Of a stretch of 64,000 bases of DNA, positions 55,257 to 63,859 are shown piece after piece. A program made the position numbers and the translations under genes. Source of the stretch: Promicromonospora sukumoe 327MFSha3.1 (GTDB lineage: Bacteria > Actinomycetota > Actinomycetes > Actinomycetales > Cellulomonadaceae); NCBI RefSeq assembly GCF_000385135.1, contig NZ_ARQM01000004.1, forward strand, positions 59,278 to 123,277. Reading direction: 5' to 3'. Numbering within the stretch: the first letter of the stretch is position 1; every line of letters begins with the position of its first letter. Below the pieces are notes generated by a model. It was not told where the DNA came from. It ran no database searches and saw nothing but the letters and a program-made list of their open reading frames with translations.

Positions 55257-56971
55257 ACCCTCACCCCCAGGCACTTCCGGTAGATGCCCAGGTAGGTCTC
55301 CGCGTTACGCACCCATGTCCTCTCGGTAGCCACCCCGTGGCCCAGCTCCACCAGCTCGGCCCGTCGTCCCGCGTCGGCCAGGAGACCGCCGACGGCGTCC
55401 GCCCAGCCCTCCAGGTCGTCCGCGTCGACGTGCAGTCCCGCCCCGCCCACCGCCTCGACGAGCGCGGGCAGCGCGCTCGCCACCACCGGTCGCCCCACCG
55501 CCATCGCCTCGACGGGCTTGAGCGGCGTGACCAGGCGAGTCACCTCGTGGTCGCGCCGCGGCACGAGCACCACGTCGAGCGCGGCCAGCCAGGTCAGCGC
55601 GACGTCGGGCGGCACCCGCCCGGGCAGCACCACGTGGTCGGCCACGCCGAGCTCGCGCGCGAGCCGCGCCAGCCCCGGCCGGGAGACGCCGTCGCCCACG
55701 AGGACGCCCGTCACCTCCTGGCCGCGCGCGCGGAGCGTCGCCACGGTGCGGACCACGGTCTCCAGACCCTCGTAGTCGACCAGGCTGCTCACCGTGCCGA
55801 TCGCGGGGCCGGCGGGCAGGCCCAGCGCCGCCCGCGCCGCCTCCGGCGCCGGGTGGTGCGCGGTGAGCAGGGCGTCCGGCACGGCGTTCGGCACCACGGT
55901 GATGTGCTCCGCGGGCACACCCCGCGCCACGAGCGCGTCGCGCATCGTGCCGCTGAGCGTCACCACCGCGTCGGCGGCCAGGGCCAGCTCGGTCTCCTTG
56001 GCCTGCATCAGTGCCCGACGGCGGGACGCCGCCGCCCGCGCGCGTGCCTCGGCCGTGCCCTGCGCCGCCACCCAGGTCTCCTCGGGCAGGCCGCGCACCT
56101 CGTAGACCCACGGGATGCCGAGCCGGCGGGCGGCCGCACGGGCCAGCGAGCCGACGGCGGCAGGCGTGGTCGTGTGCAGCACGTCCGCGCCTGCCGCGCG
56201 GGCCGCCTCGACCAGCAGGTCCGTCTCCTGGGCGGCCCGGCGTGCGGCGTCGGACGTCGCCCGCGCGGGGACCAGCCGGCGGTACGCGACGCCGTCCACG
56301 ACGTCGGTCCCGCGCGCCGCGAGCGACCCGATGGTCAGAGGGTAGCCCGGCCGCGTCGTGGCCGACGCGTCGAGCCCGTGGGCGCGCTGCGCCACGAGGA
56401 TCGCGTGCGAGCGCAGCGTGTAGCCGCTCTGCGTGTGCGGCAGGGAGTTGGTCAGGTGGTGCAGCACGGTGACGGCGCCGGACGGCGGGCCACCGGCGCG
56501 GCCCGAGCCCGCCTCGCCCTGTGCCCCGGGCCGGAGCTCGGCGACCTGGGCGCGCAGCCCGGCGGGCGCGTCCGGCCCGATCGCGTCGACGTCGCCCAGC
56601 AGCCAGGCCGCGCGGTACCGCGCGGGACCCGCCCCGGCGACGCCGTCGACCAGCTCGGGGCGGCCCACCGCCACGGCGACCTCGGCCGCGACGCGCCGTC
56701 CCCGGGTCCCGGGGCGGCCCAGCAGCCGCTCCGCCTCGCCTGCGGCACCCGTGACGTCGCCCGCGAGCATGCGGCCCAGCGCGTGCCGGGCCGACGGTGC
56801 CGGCGCCAGGTTCAGGGCGCCCACCAGCGGCCGGCGCACCCGCTCGGGCGCCCGGCGGGCCGCCTGCACGGCGAGCCACAGGGGATCCTCGACCACGGTG
56901 CGGGCCACGAAGGACGTGGTGTAGCGCAGGTTGCGCGCGAGCTCGCCCGCACGCCGGAACGGCTGTGCCAT
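55253..56971 (-). CDS. GT4 glycosyltransferase with helical N-terminal region
   Basis: 572 residues. The first ~165 are Ala/Arg-rich and unassigned. From VTVLHHLTNSLPHTQSGYTLRSH onward it is a GT-B enzyme: GIPWVYEVRGLPEETW, VPNAVPDALL, GTVSSLVDYEGLETVV, LPGRVPPDVALTWL and VTPLKPVEAMAVGRPVV with the donor-binding Glu. It shares one base of overlap with the preceding GT4 gene and is coupled to tagG. Sugar specificity unknown. Confidence 0.85.
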   Translation of the reverse strand: MAQPFRRAGELARNLRYTTSFVARTVVEDPLWLAVQAARRAPERVRRPLVGALNLAPAPSARHALGRMLAGDVTGAAGEAERLLGRPGTRGRRVAAEVAVAVGRPELVDGVAGAGPARYRAAWLLGDVDAIGPDAPAGLRAQVAELRPGAQGEAGSGRAGGPPSGAVTVLHHLTNSLPHTQSGYTLRSHAILVAQRAHGLDASATTRPGYPLTIGSLAARGTDVVDGVAYRRLVPARATSDAARRAAQETDLLVEAARAAGADVLHTTTPAAVGSLARAAARRLGIPWVYEVRGLPEETWVAAQGTAEARARAAASRRRALMQAKETELALAADAVVTLSGTMRDALVARGVPAEHITVVPNAVPDALLTAHHPAPEAARAALGLPAGPAIGTVSSLVDYEGLETVVRTVATLRARGQEVTGVLVGDGVSRPGLARLARELGVADHVVLPGRVPPDVALTWLAALDVVLVPRRDHEVTRLVTPLKPVEAMAVGRPVVASALPALVEAVGGAGLHVDADDLEGWADAVGGLLADAGRRAELVELGHGVATERTWVRNAETYLGIYRKCLGVRV

Positions 56972-58281
56972 CAGTACCTCGCCCCTCGGTCGGCGGGCTC
57001 GGGCCGCAGCGGGTGGGGGAGCAGCTCGTCGAGCAGCTCGGTGTACCAGTGCCCCAGCACCTCGTCGCTCGCGTGCTCGGCCACCCACGTGGCGGCGTCG
57101 GGCGAGGCGGCGGGCACGACGCCGTCGGCAAGCCAGCCGCACCACAGGTCGGCGAGGCCCTCGACGTCGCCCGGGTGCACCACGGCGCCCGCGCCGTTCG
57201 CCGAGACCAGGCTCGCGGCCTCGCCCGCGAGGCACGCGGAGGCGACCACGCCCGAGGCCATGACCTCGTACAGCTTGGACGGGACGGTCCACTCGAACGG
57301 CGCCCAGTCGCGCAGCGAGACGATCGCGGTGTCGGCCCACGCGTACAGGTCGCGCACCTGGGTGGACGGCACGGACGGCTCCACCCGGACGGGCGCGCCG
57401 AGCTCCTCCGCCAGCACGCGCAGCGGCTCCAGCTCGTTGCCGTGGCCCACGATCCGCACGTCGAGCGCGTACCCGCGCTCCTGGACCAGCGCCGCGGCGC
57501 GGACCACGACGTCCAGGCCCTGCGAACGCCCCACGGTGCCCGCGTACACGGCGCGCAGCGGGCGGCCCGCCAGGGGCACGGGGGCATGCTCTCGGACCGC
57601 CTCGAACGCCGTGCCGTTACGTACCACCGCGACATTCCGGACGCCGCGGGAGCGCAGCACCTCCGCGAACGCCGCGGTGGTCGTGACCACGAGGTCGGCC
57701 CGGGCCTGCAGCCGGGTCACGGTGCGGTGCACCACGCGGGCGGCGAGGTCGCGGACCAGCCGGCGCAGGTCGGTGCGGCGGCCGCGGCGCAGCAGGATGC
57801 CGCTGGGCTCGATGAGGTCGGGCCAGGCGTCGCGCATCTCGACGACCAGCCGGGCACGGTGCCAGCGGGCGAGCGCCCAGCCCGCGACGACGCTGGGGAT
57901 CCCGGGCACCGTGGCGATGACCACGGCGGGTCGGCCCGCCGGCCGGCGGACCCCGCGCAGCACCGAGCTCACGGCCGCGACGAGCTGGTCCGCGACCCGT
58001 GATCCGAGCCCATGAGAATGCTCGCGGAAATTCACCCGGATGATCTTCTCGCCATGGTTTCCCGTGGTTACCGCACCGGGTGAGAAATCGGGTGAATAAT
58101 GGGTGATCTTTCCCGAGGGGTAGTGCGGCGGGGGTGTCAGTACGGTTACCGGATAACCCGCCGGGACAAGGTGCCCGGACAGGGCTCCCCACCGCCGCTG
58201 CGGTGCTCCGGTCTCGGGTGCGTAGTGGTGCGTGACGAGGAGAATCGCGCGGTTCTGCTGCCGTCTGACGCGTGCGACCAC
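56971..58281 (-). CDS. WbuB-like GT4 glycosyltransferase
   Basis: 436 residues: LLVTHHYAPETGAPQRRWGAL at the N-terminus, LTPPPHYPSG, VVEMRDAWPDLIEPSG, VRNGTAFEAV, AVYAGTVGRSQGLDVVV and PSKLYEVMASGVV, the layout of WbuB/WcaI-type transferases. The GTG at 58281 has GAGGGGA about eight bases upstream. Codons ~55-90 are locally lower in GC and contain the GGGTGA boxes, so this stretch is both coding and possibly regulatory. First gene of the minus-strand operon down to 50098. Confidence 0.85.
   Translation of the reverse strand: MVARVRRQQNRAILLVTHHYAPETGAPQRRWGALSGHLVPAGYPVTVLTPPPHYPSGKITHYSPDFSPGAVTTGNHGEKIIRVNFREHSHGLGSRVADQLVAAVSSVLRGVRRPAGRPAVVIATVPGIPSVVAGWALARWHRARLVVEMRDAWPDLIEPSGILLRRGRRTDLRRLVRDLAARVVHRTVTRLQARADLVVTTTAAFAEVLRSRGVRNVAVVRNGTAFEAVREHAPVPLAGRPLRAVYAGTVGRSQGLDVVVRAAALVQERGYALDVRIVGHGNELEPLRVLAEELGAPVRVEPSVPSTQVRDLYAWADTAIVSLRDWAPFEWTVPSKLYEVMASGVVASACLAGEAASLVSANGAGAVVHPGDVEGLADLWCGWLADGVVPAASPDAATWVAEHASDEVLGHWYTELLDELLPHPLRPEPADRGARY
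58030..58106. promoter_or_regulatory. GGGTGA box cluster within the WbuB-like gene
   Basis: TCACCC at 58032-58037 (inverted) and GGGTGA at 58078-58083, 58090-58095 and 58101-58106, spaced 12 and 11 bases, near one helical turn. They lie inside coding sequence, 300 bases before LCP gene 2, and mirror the cluster at 38013-38102. Confidence 0.35.
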
Positions 58282-58325
58282 GCTGGTTCCCCTCTCTGTT
58301 CGGCGCCCTGCCGACCTTTATCGGA

Positions 58326-58334
58326 ATTCACCCG
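58326..58334. promoter_or_regulatory. ATTCACCCG box upstream of LCP gene 2
   Basis: ATTCACCCG about 70 bases before LCP gene 2, in the 122-base divergent gap. Its minus-strand reading CGGGTGAATTCCGATA resembles the left half-site at 39250. Confidence 0.35.
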
Positions 58335-58389
58335 CAAGGGCATTCTCCGGTTGCGGTGCAGGCTTAAGGGTAGTAGTCGGAATCGATAC

Positions 58390-58395
58390 TAAGAT
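58390..58395 (+). promoter_or_regulatory. -10 element for LCP gene 2
   Basis: TAAGAT, eight bases, then ATG at 58404, with no ribosome binding site, which suggests a leaderless or nearly leaderless transcript. Confidence 0.45.
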
Positions 58396-58403
58396 CACCG
58401 GCC

Positions 58404-59471
58404 ATGGCCGCACCCGATCGAATGAACGACTATCTCTCCGGACCCAACCCCGTTGACGGGGGGCTGCGTCACGCGCGCCGTGGCCGCCGGGGCAAGGGGT
58501 TCGTCGCCGGGATCGTCGTCGGTGCCCTCCTGCTTGTGGGTGGCGGAGCCACCGCTGCCTGGTTCGGCTACCGCGCCTCGCTCGACGACAACCTGGAGCG
58601 GATCGACGCCTTCGAGGGCGTCGACGAGTCGACCCGCCCCAGCGCGGCTCCCGCCGGGCCGGACACGCCCGTGAACATCCTGGTGCTCGGCTCCGACAGC
58701 CGGATCTCCGCCGGCGACCCGAACGCCTGGGAGGCCGGTGCCCAGCGCACCGACGCGATCATGCTCGTGCACCTGTCGGCCGACCGGCAGACCGCCGCGG
58801 CGATCTCCATCCCGCGCGACTCCTGGGTGCCCATCCCCGGCGTCGGCGAGGCAAAGATCAACGCCGCGTTCTCCTACGGCGGCCCGCCGCTGATGATCCA
58901 GACCGTCGAGCAGCTCACCGGCGTGCGCATCGACCACTTCGCCGTGACCGACTTCGAGTCGTTCACCACCCTGACCGACTCCCTGGACGGCGTCGAGATC
59001 ACCGTGCCCGACGGCGCCGGCGGCTCGGTGCGCCAGGCGATGAACGGCGAGGAGGCGCTCGCCTTCGCCCGCGAGCGGCACGCCCTGGCGAACGGCGACT
59101 TCGGTCGCGTTCAGCGGCAGCAGGCCTGGATGCGCGCCATCGTGGCCAAGGCCAACAACAACCGCAGCGACCCCCTGAAGATGGCGGGCTTCCTGCAGGC
59201 CGTCACCAGCTCCGTGGCGGTGGACGAGAGCTTCACCTTCGACCGGATGCAGGAGCTCTTCCAGAGCGCCGGGGACATCTCGACGAACGACATCACGTTC
59301 ATGACCGCGCCCTACACGGGCACCGGGCGCAGCGCCGACGGGCAGTCGATCGTGGTGCTGGACCGCGCGGCCTTCGACTCGCTGATGGCGGCCGTCGCGA
59401 AGGACGACCTGCCGGGCTTCCTGGCCGACGCCCCGGAGAACATGGACCTGCTGCCGGCCGTCGTCCAGTAG
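58404..59471 (+). CDS. LytR-CpsA-Psr family glycopolymer transferase 2
   Basis: 355 residues with the same layout as the LCP protein at 38139-39212: 16-residue lead, basic stretch, membrane helix (about residues 32-54), extracellular domain with LGSDSRISAG, QRTDAIML, SIPRDSWVPIPGVG and RVQRQQAWMRAI. By eye most positions of the catalytic domain are identical between the two, so they arose by duplication and then diverged. They may attach the same polymer or two related ones. Followed by a strong terminator. Confidence 0.92.
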   Translation: MAAPDRMNDYLSGPNPVDGGLRHARRGRRGKGFVAGIVVGALLLVGGGATAAWFGYRASLDDNLERIDAFEGVDESTRPSAAPAGPDTPVNILVLGSDSRISAGDPNAWEAGAQRTDAIMLVHLSADRQTAAAISIPRDSWVPIPGVGEAKINAAFSYGGPPLMIQTVEQLTGVRIDHFAVTDFESFTTLTDSLDGVEITVPDGAGGSVRQAMNGEEALAFARERHALANGDFGRVQRQQAWMRAIVAKANNNRSDPLKMAGFLQAVTSSVAVDESFTFDRMQELFQSAGDISTNDITFMTAPYTGTGRSADGQSIVVLDRAAFDSLMAAVAKDDLPGFLADAPENMDLLPAVVQ

Positions 59472-59490
59472 CCACCGTCGTACGGTGCAA

Positions 59491-59528
59491 GAACGGGCCG
59501 CCGTCCCCTCGGGGACGGCGGCCCGTTC
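59491..59528. terminator. Bidirectional terminator after LCP gene 2
   Basis: A perfect 17-bp stem starting GAACGGGCCG with a CTCG tetraloop, between convergent LCP gene 2 and the phosphohexomutase gene. Confidence 0.9.
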
Positions 59529-59544
59529 TCGTGGCCGGAAGGGC

Positions 59545-61326
59545 TCAGAGGCCCAGGATCGAGCGCAGGTCCGCCTGCACCAGGGCGAGGCGCTTCCGGG
59601 CGGCCACACGGGCCGTGGAGAGCTCCTCGGGTGACGCGTCCGGTTCCACGGCCGCGACCACCTCGATGTAGCACTTGATCTTGGGCTCGGTGCCGCTGGG
59701 ACGCACGATCACCCGGGTGTCGTCCGCGGTGAGCAGCACCACGCCGTCGGTCGGCGGCAGGCCGTTCAGGCCCTCCGCGAGGTCGCGCACCGAGTTCACG
59801 GGCGAGCCCGCCAGCTCCGACGGCGGCGCGTTGCGCAGCCACGTCATGGTCGTCTCGATGCGCGCTAGGTCCTCGAACCGGGCCGAGACCTGACCCGTCA
59901 CGTGCAGCCCGCAGGCTCGCGCGACGTCGTCGAGCTGGTCCAGGAGGGTGCGGCCCTCGTTCGCGAGCCGGTTGGCCAGCTGCGCGACGGCGACCGCGGC
60001 CGACAGCCCGTCCTTGTCCCGCACGTGCGCGGGGTCCACGCAGTAGCCCAGCGCCTCCTCGTACCCGAACACCAGGCCCGGGGTCCGGGAGATCCACTTG
60101 AAGCCCGTGAGCGTCGTGGCGTGCTCCAGCCCGAGCTTGCCCGCGATGGCGGCCAGCGCCCGCGACGACACGATCGAGCAGGCCAGCGTGCCGCCGGTGC
60201 CGGCGCGCACGGCCCGTTCGGCCGCGTCCCAGCCCAGCAGCATGCCCACCTCGTCGCCGTGCAGCATGCGCCAGCCCTGCGACAGCGCCGTCTCGGCGCC
60301 CTGGTAGGTGCCGTACTGCGGGTCGAAGACGGCCACGGCGCAGCGGTCGGCGTCGGGGTCGTTGGCGATGACCAGGTTCGCGTGCGCGTCCTGGGCCAGG
60401 GCCAGCGCCATGTCGATCGCGCCCGGCTCCTCCGGGTTGGGGAACGCCACGGTGGGGAAGTCCGGGTCGGGCTCGACCTGCTCCTCCACCGGCACGACGT
60501 CCGTGAAACCGGCCTCCGCGAGCACGCGGGCGATCGCGACGCCGCCCACCCCGTGCAGCGAGGTGGTGACGATCCGCAGCTTGCCGCGGGGCTCGCCGTC
60601 GTGCAGCGTGGCGACGGCCGCGTGGTACTCGTCGGTGATCTGCGGGCCGAGGACGGTCCAGCCGGACTCGGCGCGCGGCACGTCCTTGGCGGCGCCCACC
60701 CGGGCGATCTCGCCCGCGATCCGGGCGTCGTAGGGCGGCACGATCTGCGCGCCCTGTCCGGCCCCGCCGACCACGCGCCCGCCGAGGTACACCTTGTAGC
60801 CGTTGTCGGCCGCGGGGTTGTGGCTCGCCGTGACCATGACGCCGGCGTCGGCGGACATCTGGCGCACCGCGAACGCGAGCACCGGGGTGGGGGAGGGCGC
60901 GGGCATGAGCGCCACCTCGGCCCCTGCTGCGACCAGCACCCCGGCGGTGTCCCGCGCGAAGTCCGCGGAGCGGTAGCGGGCGTCGTAGCCGATCACGACG
61001 CGCGGCTGGACGCCGGCGGCCTCCGCCTGGAGGAAGGCACCCAGCCCGGCCGCGGCGGCGATCACCACGGCGCGGTTCATCCGGTTGGGCCCGGCCGCCA
61101 TCGCGCCGCGCAGGCCCGCCGTGCCGAACTGGAGCATGCCCGAGAACCTGTCGGCGAGCTCGGCGACGGCCAGGTGGCCCATGTACTCGTCGCTGGTGCG
61201 GGCCACGAGGTCGCGGAGGTCCGCGATGTCGTAGTCGTCGACGTCGGCGGCCATCCAGGCCTCCGCGCGCGCGACGAGATCGGGCGTCGAGGGAGCCCCG
61301 GTGGCAGTGGGCAGGTCGGCTGACAC
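59545..61326 (-). CDS. pmmB: Phosphohexomutase (PmmB-like phospho-sugar mutase)
   Basis: 593 residues of the alpha-D-phosphohexomutase family: FGTAGLRGAM, VTASHNP with the phosphorylated serine, NDPDADRCAVA metal loop, GYEEALGYC sugar loop and VRPSGTEPKIK phosphate site. It may act on mannose, glucose or (deoxy)ribose phosphates; the length and pairing with PNP match mycobacterial PmmB (Rv3308). GTG 61326 begins five bases after the PNP stop. It could supply mannose 1-phosphate to ManC or serve pentose salvage. Confidence 0.88.
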   Translation of the reverse strand: MSADLPTATGAPSTPDLVARAEAWMAADVDDYDIADLRDLVARTSDEYMGHLAVAELADRFSGMLQFGTAGLRGAMAAGPNRMNRAVVIAAAAGLGAFLQAEAAGVQPRVVIGYDARYRSADFARDTAGVLVAAGAEVALMPAPSPTPVLAFAVRQMSADAGVMVTASHNPAADNGYKVYLGGRVVGGAGQGAQIVPPYDARIAGEIARVGAAKDVPRAESGWTVLGPQITDEYHAAVATLHDGEPRGKLRIVTTSLHGVGGVAIARVLAEAGFTDVVPVEEQVEPDPDFPTVAFPNPEEPGAIDMALALAQDAHANLVIANDPDADRCAVAVFDPQYGTYQGAETALSQGWRMLHGDEVGMLLGWDAAERAVRAGTGGTLACSIVSSRALAAIAGKLGLEHATTLTGFKWISRTPGLVFGYEEALGYCVDPAHVRDKDGLSAAVAVAQLANRLANEGRTLLDQLDDVARACGLHVTGQVSARFEDLARIETTMTWLRNAPPSELAGSPVNSVRDLAEGLNGLPPTDGVVLLTADDTRVIVRPSGTEPKIKCYIEVVAAVEPDASPEELSTARVAARKRLALVQADLRSILGL

Positions 61327-61331
61327 GGGCG

Positions 61332-62171
61332 TCAGATCTGCTTGATCACTCGTGCGAGCAGGTCGCTGATCCGCGGCCCGGCCTCCTGGCCCGCCGCCAG
61401 CACCTCCTCGTGCGAGAGCGGGTGGGGGCTGATCCCGGCGGCCAGGTTCGTGGCCAGCGAGATGCCGAGCACGTCCATGCGGCAGTGCCGTGCGGCGATG
61501 GCCTCCAGCGCCGTGGACATGCCGACCAGGTCGGCGCCCATCAGGGAGGCCATCTTCACCTCGGCCGGCGTCTCGTACTGCGGCCCGTGGAACTGCGCGT
61601 ACACGCCCTCCGGCAGGTCCGGGTCGACGGTCCGGGCGACGTCCCGCAGGCGCGGGGTGTAGACGTCCGTCATGTCGGCGAACTTGGCGCCCTCCAGCGG
61701 GGTCTGCCCCGTGAGGTTCAGGTGGTCCTTGATCAGGACGGGCTGGCCGGGCCGCCAGCCGATGTGCACGCTGCCGCACCCGTTCGTCAGGATCACGGTC
61801 TCGCACCCGGCGGCCGCGGCGGTGCGGACGCCGTGCACCACACGACGCGGGCCGAGGCCCTCGTAGAGGTGGGTGCGCGAGCCGAGGACCAGCGCGTGCC
61901 GGACGGCGCCGTCCGGCCGCTCGACGCGGATCGAGCGCGTGGTGGACCGGTGCCCCTGGACCGCGGGCGACACGAAGCCGGGGATCTCGGCGGTGGGGAT
62001 CTCCGCGACGACGTCGCCGATCAGCTCGGCCGCACCACCCCACCCGGACCCGAGCACGAGGGCGATGTCGTGCCCCGGCACTCCGGTCTTGGCCGCGATG
62101 TACTCCGCGGCGGCGGCAGCGACGTCGAACGGGTCGGTCGTCGGGTCGTCCAGATCTGGCTCCGTACTCAT
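61332..62171 (-). CDS. deoD: Purine nucleoside phosphorylase
   Basis: 279 residues of the trimeric PNP family: VLGSGWGG, RTHLYEGLG, LTNGCGSVHIGWRPGQ, GPQYETPAEV and LGISLATNLAAGISPHPLSHEEV. It phosphorolyses (deoxy)inosine and guanosine, acting after adenosine deaminase. The minus-strand TAACCT at 62178-62183 sits six bases before the ATG, so it is probably leaderless. It forms an operon with the phosphohexomutase gene, as deoD-pmmB do in mycobacteria. Confidence 0.93.
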   Translation of the reverse strand: MSTEPDLDDPTTDPFDVAAAAAEYIAAKTGVPGHDIALVLGSGWGGAAELIGDVVAEIPTAEIPGFVSPAVQGHRSTTRSIRVERPDGAVRHALVLGSRTHLYEGLGPRRVVHGVRTAAAAGCETVILTNGCGSVHIGWRPGQPVLIKDHLNLTGQTPLEGAKFADMTDVYTPRLRDVARTVDPDLPEGVYAQFHGPQYETPAEVKMASLMGADLVGMSTALEAIAARHCRMDVLGISLATNLAAGISPHPLSHEEVLAAGQEAGPRISDLLARVIKQI

Positions 62172-62177
62172 GGTCCG

Positions 62178-62183
62178 AGGTTA
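62178..62183 (-). promoter_or_regulatory. Leaderless -10 element for deoD
   Basis: On the minus strand TAACCT, six bases, then ATG at 62171. Confidence 0.5.
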
Positions 62184-62260
62184 TCGCCACTTTCCCCCGG
62201 GCACGCGCCCGGGGGTGCGACGGATCCCCGGCGCTCCCGGGCGATGCGAGAATGGACCCC

Positions 62261-63808
62261 GTGACCCCCCTCGATCCCGCAGCTGTCCCGCACCGTGTCG
62301 TCGTCGTGGGAGGTGGCCCCGGTGGTTACGAGGCGGCGCTCGTGGCGCGCAGCCTGGGCGCACAGGTCACCGTCGTGGAGCAGCAGGGGCTGGGCGGCGC
62401 GGCGGTCCTGACCGACGTCGTCCCCTCGAAGACGCTCATCGCGACCGCCGAGTGGATGACCATCGCCGACCGGGCCCCCGAGCTCGGCATCCGCATGCCC
62501 GACGACGTGGTGGACCCGCTGTCCGACGTCGACGTCTCGCTGGCGACCGGCGGCATCCCCGTGGTCTCCGCCTACGCCGCCCCGGGGCTGACCGGCGCGG
62601 GCGTGCAGGCGGCGGCGTCCGCGGCCGGGACCGTGGAGAAGCGCAAGCACTTCGTGGACCTGCAGGCCGTGAACAAGCGCGTGCTCGCGCTGGCGCGGGC
62701 GCAGAGCTCCGACATCCGCGGTCGCCTGGAGCGCGAGGGCATCCGGATCGTCGCAGGCAAGGGCCGCCTGGACGGCCCGTCGCGCGTGGTCGCGGAGCTC
62801 GCGGACGGCGCGACCGAGGTGCTCGAGGCCGACTCGGTGCTCCTCGCGCTCGGCGCGACCCCGCGCACCCTGCCCACCGCGGTGCCCGACGGCGAGCGGA
62901 TCCTCACGTGGACGCAGATGTACAACCTGCGTGAGCTGCCCGAGCGCCTCATCGTGGTCGGCTCGGGCGTCACGGGCGCCGAGTTCGCGGGCGCGTACAA
63001 CGCGCTGGGCTCCGACGTCGTGCTGGTCTCCAGCCGTGACCGGGTGCTGCCCGGCGAGGACGAGGACGCCGCCGAGCTGCTGGAGGGCGTGTTCCGCTCC
63101 CGCGGCATGACGGTGCTGTCCCGCTCGCGCGCCGCGGGTGCCGTGCGGACGGACGACGGCGTCGAGGTCACCCTGGCCGACGGGCGCGTGGTGCACGGCT
63201 CGCACGTGCTCGTTGCGGTCGGCGGCGTGCCGGCGACGTCGGGCATCGGGCTCGAGGAGGCGGGCGTGCGGCTCTCCGACGGCGGGCACGTCGTGGTGGA
63301 CCGCGTCTCGCGCACCTCGGTGCGTGGCGTCTACGCCTCCGGCGACTGCACGGGCGTGCTGCCGCTCGCGTCCGTCGCGGCAATGCAGGGCCGCATCGCA
63401 ATGGCGCATGCCCTGGGCGACGCCGTCCAGCCGCTGGCGCTGCGCACCGTGGCGTCCAACATCTTCACCGCGCCCGAGATCGCGACCGTCGGGTACAGCG
63501 AGGAGAAGCTGCGTGCGCAGAACTCCCGCTACATCACGACGACGCTGCCGCTGGCGCGCAACCCGCGCGCCAAGATGCTGGGCGTCAAGGACGGGTTCGT
63601 GAAGCTGTTCGCGCACCCCGAGGCCGGCGTGGTGCTCGGCGGCGTCGTGGTGGCTCCGCGGGCGTCCGAGCTGATCTTCCCGATCACGCTGGCCGTGCAG
63701 CACCGGCTCACGGTGGACAACGTGGCGTCCGCGTTCACGATCTACCCGTCGCTCTCGGGCTCGATCGCGGAGGGCGCGCGGGTGCTGGACGCCCGCGTCG
63801 GCAAGTAG
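62261..63808 (+). CDS. lpdA: LpdA-like NAD(P)H quinone reductase
   Basis: 515 residues of the pyridine nucleotide-disulfide oxidoreductase fold: VVVGGGPGGYEAAL for FAD, VVGSGVTGAEFAGAY for NAD(P)H, YASGDCTGVLPLASVAAMQGR, and a C-terminal dimerisation domain ending YPSLSGSIAEGA. Where lipoamide dehydrogenases have the paired redox cysteines, this reads GLGGAAVLTDVVPSK with none, as in mycobacterial LpdA, a quinone reductase. GTG 62261 is chosen because GAGAAT ends seven bases upstream; ATG 62252 would add three residues. Divergent from deoD, as in mycobacteria. Confidence 0.88.
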   Translation: MTPLDPAAVPHRVVVVGGGPGGYEAALVARSLGAQVTVVEQQGLGGAAVLTDVVPSKTLIATAEWMTIADRAPELGIRMPDDVVDPLSDVDVSLATGGIPVVSAYAAPGLTGAGVQAAASAAGTVEKRKHFVDLQAVNKRVLALARAQSSDIRGRLEREGIRIVAGKGRLDGPSRVVAELADGATEVLEADSVLLALGATPRTLPTAVPDGERILTWTQMYNLRELPERLIVVGSGVTGAEFAGAYNALGSDVVLVSSRDRVLPGEDEDAAELLEGVFRSRGMTVLSRSRAAGAVRTDDGVEVTLADGRVVHGSHVLVAVGGVPATSGIGLEEAGVRLSDGGHVVVDRVSRTSVRGVYASGDCTGVLPLASVAAMQGRIAMAHALGDAVQPLALRTVASNIFTAPEIATVGYSEEKLRAQNSRYITTTLPLARNPRAKMLGVKDGFVKLFAHPEAGVVLGGVVVAPRASELIFPITLAVQHRLTVDNVASAFTIYPSLSGSIAEGARVLDARVGK

Positions 63809-63859
63809 AACCGGGGCGCCGGCCGCACGTCGGCCGCTGAGGGACTCGGGGTGAACGTA

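Noticed and set aside
58030..58106. GGGTGA cluster as a purely non-coding operator
   Set aside because: This copy lies within the conserved coding start of the WbuB-like gene, so coding constraint alone could explain it; kept only as a tentative site.
38139..59471. Two LCP genes as an assembly duplication
   Set aside because: They differ at many codons and have different flanking sequence, so they are true paralogues.
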